Part shown: positions 6,905 to 9,268 of the stretch, piece after piece
How the letters are laid out: each line of letters starts with the position of its first letter
How positions within the stretch are numbered: position 1 is the first letter of the stretch
Assembly: GCA_027080245.1 (NCBI GenBank)
Contig: JALWSN010000038.1
Span: 1-9,268, forward strand
Length of the DNA: 9,268 nucleotides
Source: Ignavibacteriales bacterium
Lineage (GTDB): Bacteria > Bacteroidota > Ignavibacteria > Ignavibacteriales > Melioribacteraceae
Direction: 5' to 3'
Notes under the pieces: generated by a model
The model's database searches: none
What the model saw: the letters and a program-made list of their open reading frames with translations, nothing else
What the model was told of the DNA's origin: nothing
Made by a program: the position numbers and the translations under genes

Positions 6905-6922
6905 TAATTCAACTTTGAATTA
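6905..6922 (-). repeat. 8-bp inverted repeat just after the dnaE stop
   Basis: TAATTCAA-CT-TTGAATTA on the plus strand: perfect 8-bp arms with a 2-nt centre, beginning within 4 nt of the dnaE stop codon. No T-tract follows on the minus strand. It may be a 3'-end stabilising hairpin or simply AT-rich chance. Confidence 0.3.
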
Positions 6923-6925
6923 AAT

Positions 6926-9268
6926 TTAATTAACCGAAAACAAAATTTGATTGTCGCCTAAAATTTTCTTTAAATCTTCGATTAAATCTTTTCTTACGCT
7001 GACCTTTTGGTCAATTAAAAACCGCCTTGCTTTTCCATTGTATTCTATGGAAATGTAAACTGGCGTCGAGCCCTTGTGTTTCATCAGCATCTCTTTAATT
7101 TCCCTAATCAAATCCACCTTCGCTTGTTCTCTGATTTTAATCAACAACCTCTTCGTTAACTTTTCTCTAATTTCTTCAACGGAAGCTGCGTCGTCCACAT
7201 GAATGCTAATTGAGTCCCCTTCGCCTTTTACCTTGCCTGTTACAAACACTACGTTCTCTTCTCTAATAATTGAGCTTACGCGTTGGTAAACTTTGGAGAA
7301 GGCAATGCAATCGCATGAACCGGAGAAATCATCCAACCTGAAAAACGCCATTTTACCGCCGGATTTATCAGTCTTGGTTCTCATTTCGGTAATTACGCCG
7401 CAGGCTCTCACAATTTTTCCATCTTCAAGCATGTAAGATTCTCCCAGCCGGACGTTAGAAAAAGAATAGTACTCAGTTTCGAATTTAAACAACGGATGCC
7501 CCGTTAAATAAAAGCCGAGTGCTTCGCGTTCTTTTGCCAAGCGAACATTGTCCGGCCACGGTTCCACGTCGGGCAATTCAGGTTCCACAATTTCAATATT
7601 GTCGATGTCTGCGCCGAAAAGGCTGCCTGTTATTTTTTCCTGCGCGCGCTGGAATTTGTTGCCGTATTCAAGGGCAATCGGAATAGCTTCCAACTTTTGA
7701 GCCCTCGAGCCGGGCAAAGTGTCCAAAGCTCCCGCCACGGTCAGCCCTTCCAACACTCTTTTATTGATAATGCGCGTGTTTACGTTAGCGCACAAATCGA
7801 AAATGCTTTTGAAATCCCTGCCCAACTTTTGCCTTGCTTCCCGCAAAGCATCCACTGCGGGCGAGCCAACGTTTTTGATTGCCGACATTCCGAAAATTAT
7901 TTTATTCTTTGCCACCGTAAAATAAGTGGAAGGATTGTTGACGTCCGGTGGCAAAACTTCCACATGGGAACGGCGGCATTCTTCCAGAAGCAAAGTTACC
8001 TGCGACGGATTGTTTAATTCGTGCGTAAGGTTTGCCGCCAAAAACTCTTCCAAATAATGAGCTTTAAGGTAGGCAGTTTGGTAAGCTACAATAGAATAAG
8101 CCACGGCGTGACTTTTATTGAAGCCGTAGCTAGCAAAGCTTTTAATGTTTTCAAAAATTTCTCTGGCTATTTTTTCTTCGATGTTGTTCTTTACAGCACC
8201 TTCAATAAACTTTTTTTCCTGCTCAAGCATTTTAGCTTCGTCTTTTTTACCCATTGCGCGGCGCAATATGTCTGCCTCGGCAAGCGTCATCCCCGCCACT
8301 CTGTTAGCTATTTGAATTACCTGCTCCTGATAAACTATTATTCCGTAGGTCTCTTTTAAAATGGGTTCAAGAGCCGGATGCAGATACTCAATTTTTTGCC
8401 GCCCGAATTTTCTGTCGATAAAATCTTTAATGAACCCCATGGGTCCCGGACGGTACAAAGCGTTCATCGCCGCCAAATCCTTAATGCTATTGGGCTTTAA
8501 CATTTTTAAATACTGACGCATCGGCGGAGACTCGAACTGGAACACTGCCGTGGTTTTACCCTGAGAAAAAAGCTCGAACGTCTTTTTGTCGTTGACGGGA
8601 ATATTTTCAATATCGATTTCAATTCCGCGAGTTTGCTTAACAAGTTTAATTGTGTCTCTAATAATTGTAAGGGTGCGCAATCCGAGGAAATCCATCTTCA
8701 AAATTCCGGCGTCGTCCAGTTCCTTCATGTTGAATTGCGTCACAAAATCCTCGCTTTTGCTTGCTTTTGCCAGCGGCACAAAATCGCTAACGTCGCCGGG
8801 CGTAATAACTACGCCCGCCGCGTGTTTGGATGCGTTGCGGTTCATTCCTTCCAGAATTTTCGAATATTTAATTAATTCTTGAATTTGCGGATCGTCCGTG
8901 GTTTTAATCCATTGTAATTCCGGCACTTCATTAATTGCTTGCTCGATTGTGTAAATTTTCCCGAACTTCGAAGGAATCCACTTCGTAATATTGTTAACGG
9001 TGGGAATGGGAATGTTCAACACCCGCGCAACGTCCCGCAACACCTGCCTTGAGGAAAGCCTGTTAAACGTAATGATTTGCGAAACGGAATCCTCGCCGTA
9101 TTTTTCCTTAACATATTCAATAACGTCGCCCCGCTGGTCGTCGGCAATGTCCACGTCGATGTCGGGCATGGAGCTTCGCTCGGGATTTAAAAATCTTTCG
9201 AACAGCAAATCGTAATCAAGCGGATTAACGTTGGTAATCTTCAAAGCGTAAGCTACAAGGCTGCCGGC
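6926..9268 (-). CDS. dnaE: DNA polymerase III subunit alpha (5'-truncated by window edge)
   Basis: The catalytic subunit of the replicative polymerase. The frame stays open to the right edge: 780 residues are visible and the N-terminal PHP domain and part of the palm lie outside. An apparent start at 9244 is a TTG inside the conserved run AGSLVAYALKITNV, so it is not the real start. Counting from the edge, the palm shows MPDIDVD with metal-binding Asp36 and Asp38 (E. coli D401/D403 by pattern) and the third catalytic Asp193 in KMDFLGLRTLT. LYRPGPMGFI (271-280) and YGFNKSHAVAYSIVAYQTAY (381-400) are hallmark DnaE blocks. A helix-hairpin-helix region lies near 440-520 and an OB fold near 618-690 (ACGVITEMRTKTDKSGGKMA). 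The remaining C-terminal part corresponds to the domain that contacts the tau subunit in studied homologues. It is DnaE-type, not PolC-type. Probably first gene of a unit with the SDR and thioredoxin genes downstream. Confidence 0.97.
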   Translation of the reverse strand, partial: AGSLVAYALKITNVNPLDYDLLFERFLNPERSSMPDIDVDIADDQRGDVIEYVKEKYGEDSVSQIITFNRLSSRQVLRDVARVLNIPIPTVNNITKWIPSKFGKIYTIEQAINEVPELQWIKTTDDPQIQELIKYSKILEGMNRNASKHAAGVVITPGDVSDFVPLAKASKSEDFVTQFNMKELDDAGILKMDFLGLRTLTIIRDTIKLVKQTRGIEIDIENIPVNDKKTFELFSQGKTTAVFQFESPPMRQYLKMLKPNSIKDLAAMNALYRPGPMGFIKDFIDRKFGRQKIEYLHPALEPILKETYGIIVYQEQVIQIANRVAGMTLAEADILRRAMGKKDEAKMLEQEKKFIEGAVKNNIEEKIAREIFENIKSFASYGFNKSHAVAYSIVAYQTAYLKAHYLEEFLAANLTHELNNPSQVTLLLEECRRSHVEVLPPDVNNPSTYFTVAKNKIIFGMSAIKNVGSPAVDALREARQKLGRDFKSIFDLCANVNTRIINKRVLEGLTVAGALDTLPGSRAQKLEAIPIALEYGNKFQRAQEKITGSLFGADIDNIEIVEPELPDVEPWPDNVRLAKEREALGFYLTGHPLFKFETEYYSFSNVRLGESYMLEDGKIVRACGVITEMRTKTDKSGGKMAFFRLDDFSGSCDCIAFSKVYQRVSSIIREENVVFVTGKVKGEGDSISIHVDDAASVEEIREKLTKRLLIKIREQAKVDLIREIKEMLMKHKGSTPVYISIEYNGKARRFLIDQKVSVRKDLIEDLKKILGDNQILFSVN

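Noticed and set aside
7697..9215. Several plus-strand ORFs opposite dnaE
   Set aside because: They are antisense frames of a strongly conserved polymerase gene with no initiation signals.
9242..9244. Apparent start codon of dnaE near 9244
   Set aside because: The codon is TTG and the frame continues upstream to the edge with conserved DnaE residues (AGSLVAYAL), so the gene is truncated by the window rather than starting here.
1..9268. CRISPR arrays, tRNA or rRNA genes, insertion sequences, phage or toxin-antitoxin genes
   Set aside because: No spaced direct repeats, cloverleaf-like segments, transposase frames or terminal inverted repeats were seen; the window is almost fully occupied by five ordinary-looking genes.

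Overview
The window reads as a piece of a Gram-negative chromosome from the Bacteroidetes/Chlorobi (FCB) side of the tree, most likely class Ignavibacteria or a close relative. This rests on a TonB-dependent receptor with an N-terminal carboxypeptidase-regulatory-like domain, a large exported protein with an FN3-like module of a kind I associate with type IX-secreting FCB lineages, a modest GC content with AT-rich gaps, and clear Shine-Dalgarno sequences (AAGGAG, AGGAG), which are unusual in Bacteroidetes proper. The taxon is an inference from protein style, not from a marker comparison.

All five genes lie on the minus strand, so transcription runs from high to low coordinates. From the right edge: (1) dnaE, the DNA polymerase III alpha subunit, cut at its 5' end by the window edge (6926-9268); (2) a short-chain dehydrogenase with the Tyr-X6-Lys spacing of enoyl-ACP reductases of the FabI/FabL type (6026-6850); (3) a classical CGPC thioredoxin (5682-6008). 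The gaps are 75 and 17 bp, so the last two, and perhaps all three, are probably one housekeeping transcript.

A 241-bp intergenic region (5441-5681) follows. It holds a 13-bp palindrome, a TGCAAT-N5-ATTGCA inverted repeat, an A10T9 tract inside a candidate sigma70-type promoter, and a two-codon ORF (ATG-ACG-TAA) behind a strong Shine-Dalgarno. This is where transcription appears to restart for the envelope pair: (4) a complete 1002-residue TonB-dependent outer-membrane receptor (2432-5440), then, 38 bp downstream with its own ribosome binding site, (5) an exported protein of at least 797 residues with an FN3-like module (1-2393), whose C-terminus lies beyond the left edge.

The most interesting part is the pair of genes 4 and 5. 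It is laid out like a SusC/SusD uptake pair, but the second protein is not SusD-like: it has a plain signal peptide with no lipobox cysteine, conserved-looking blocks of unknown function, a two-cysteine Asp-rich cluster and a calcium-loop-like motif. No mobile elements, CRISPR arrays, tRNA or rRNA genes were seen, and no real gene was found on the plus strand.
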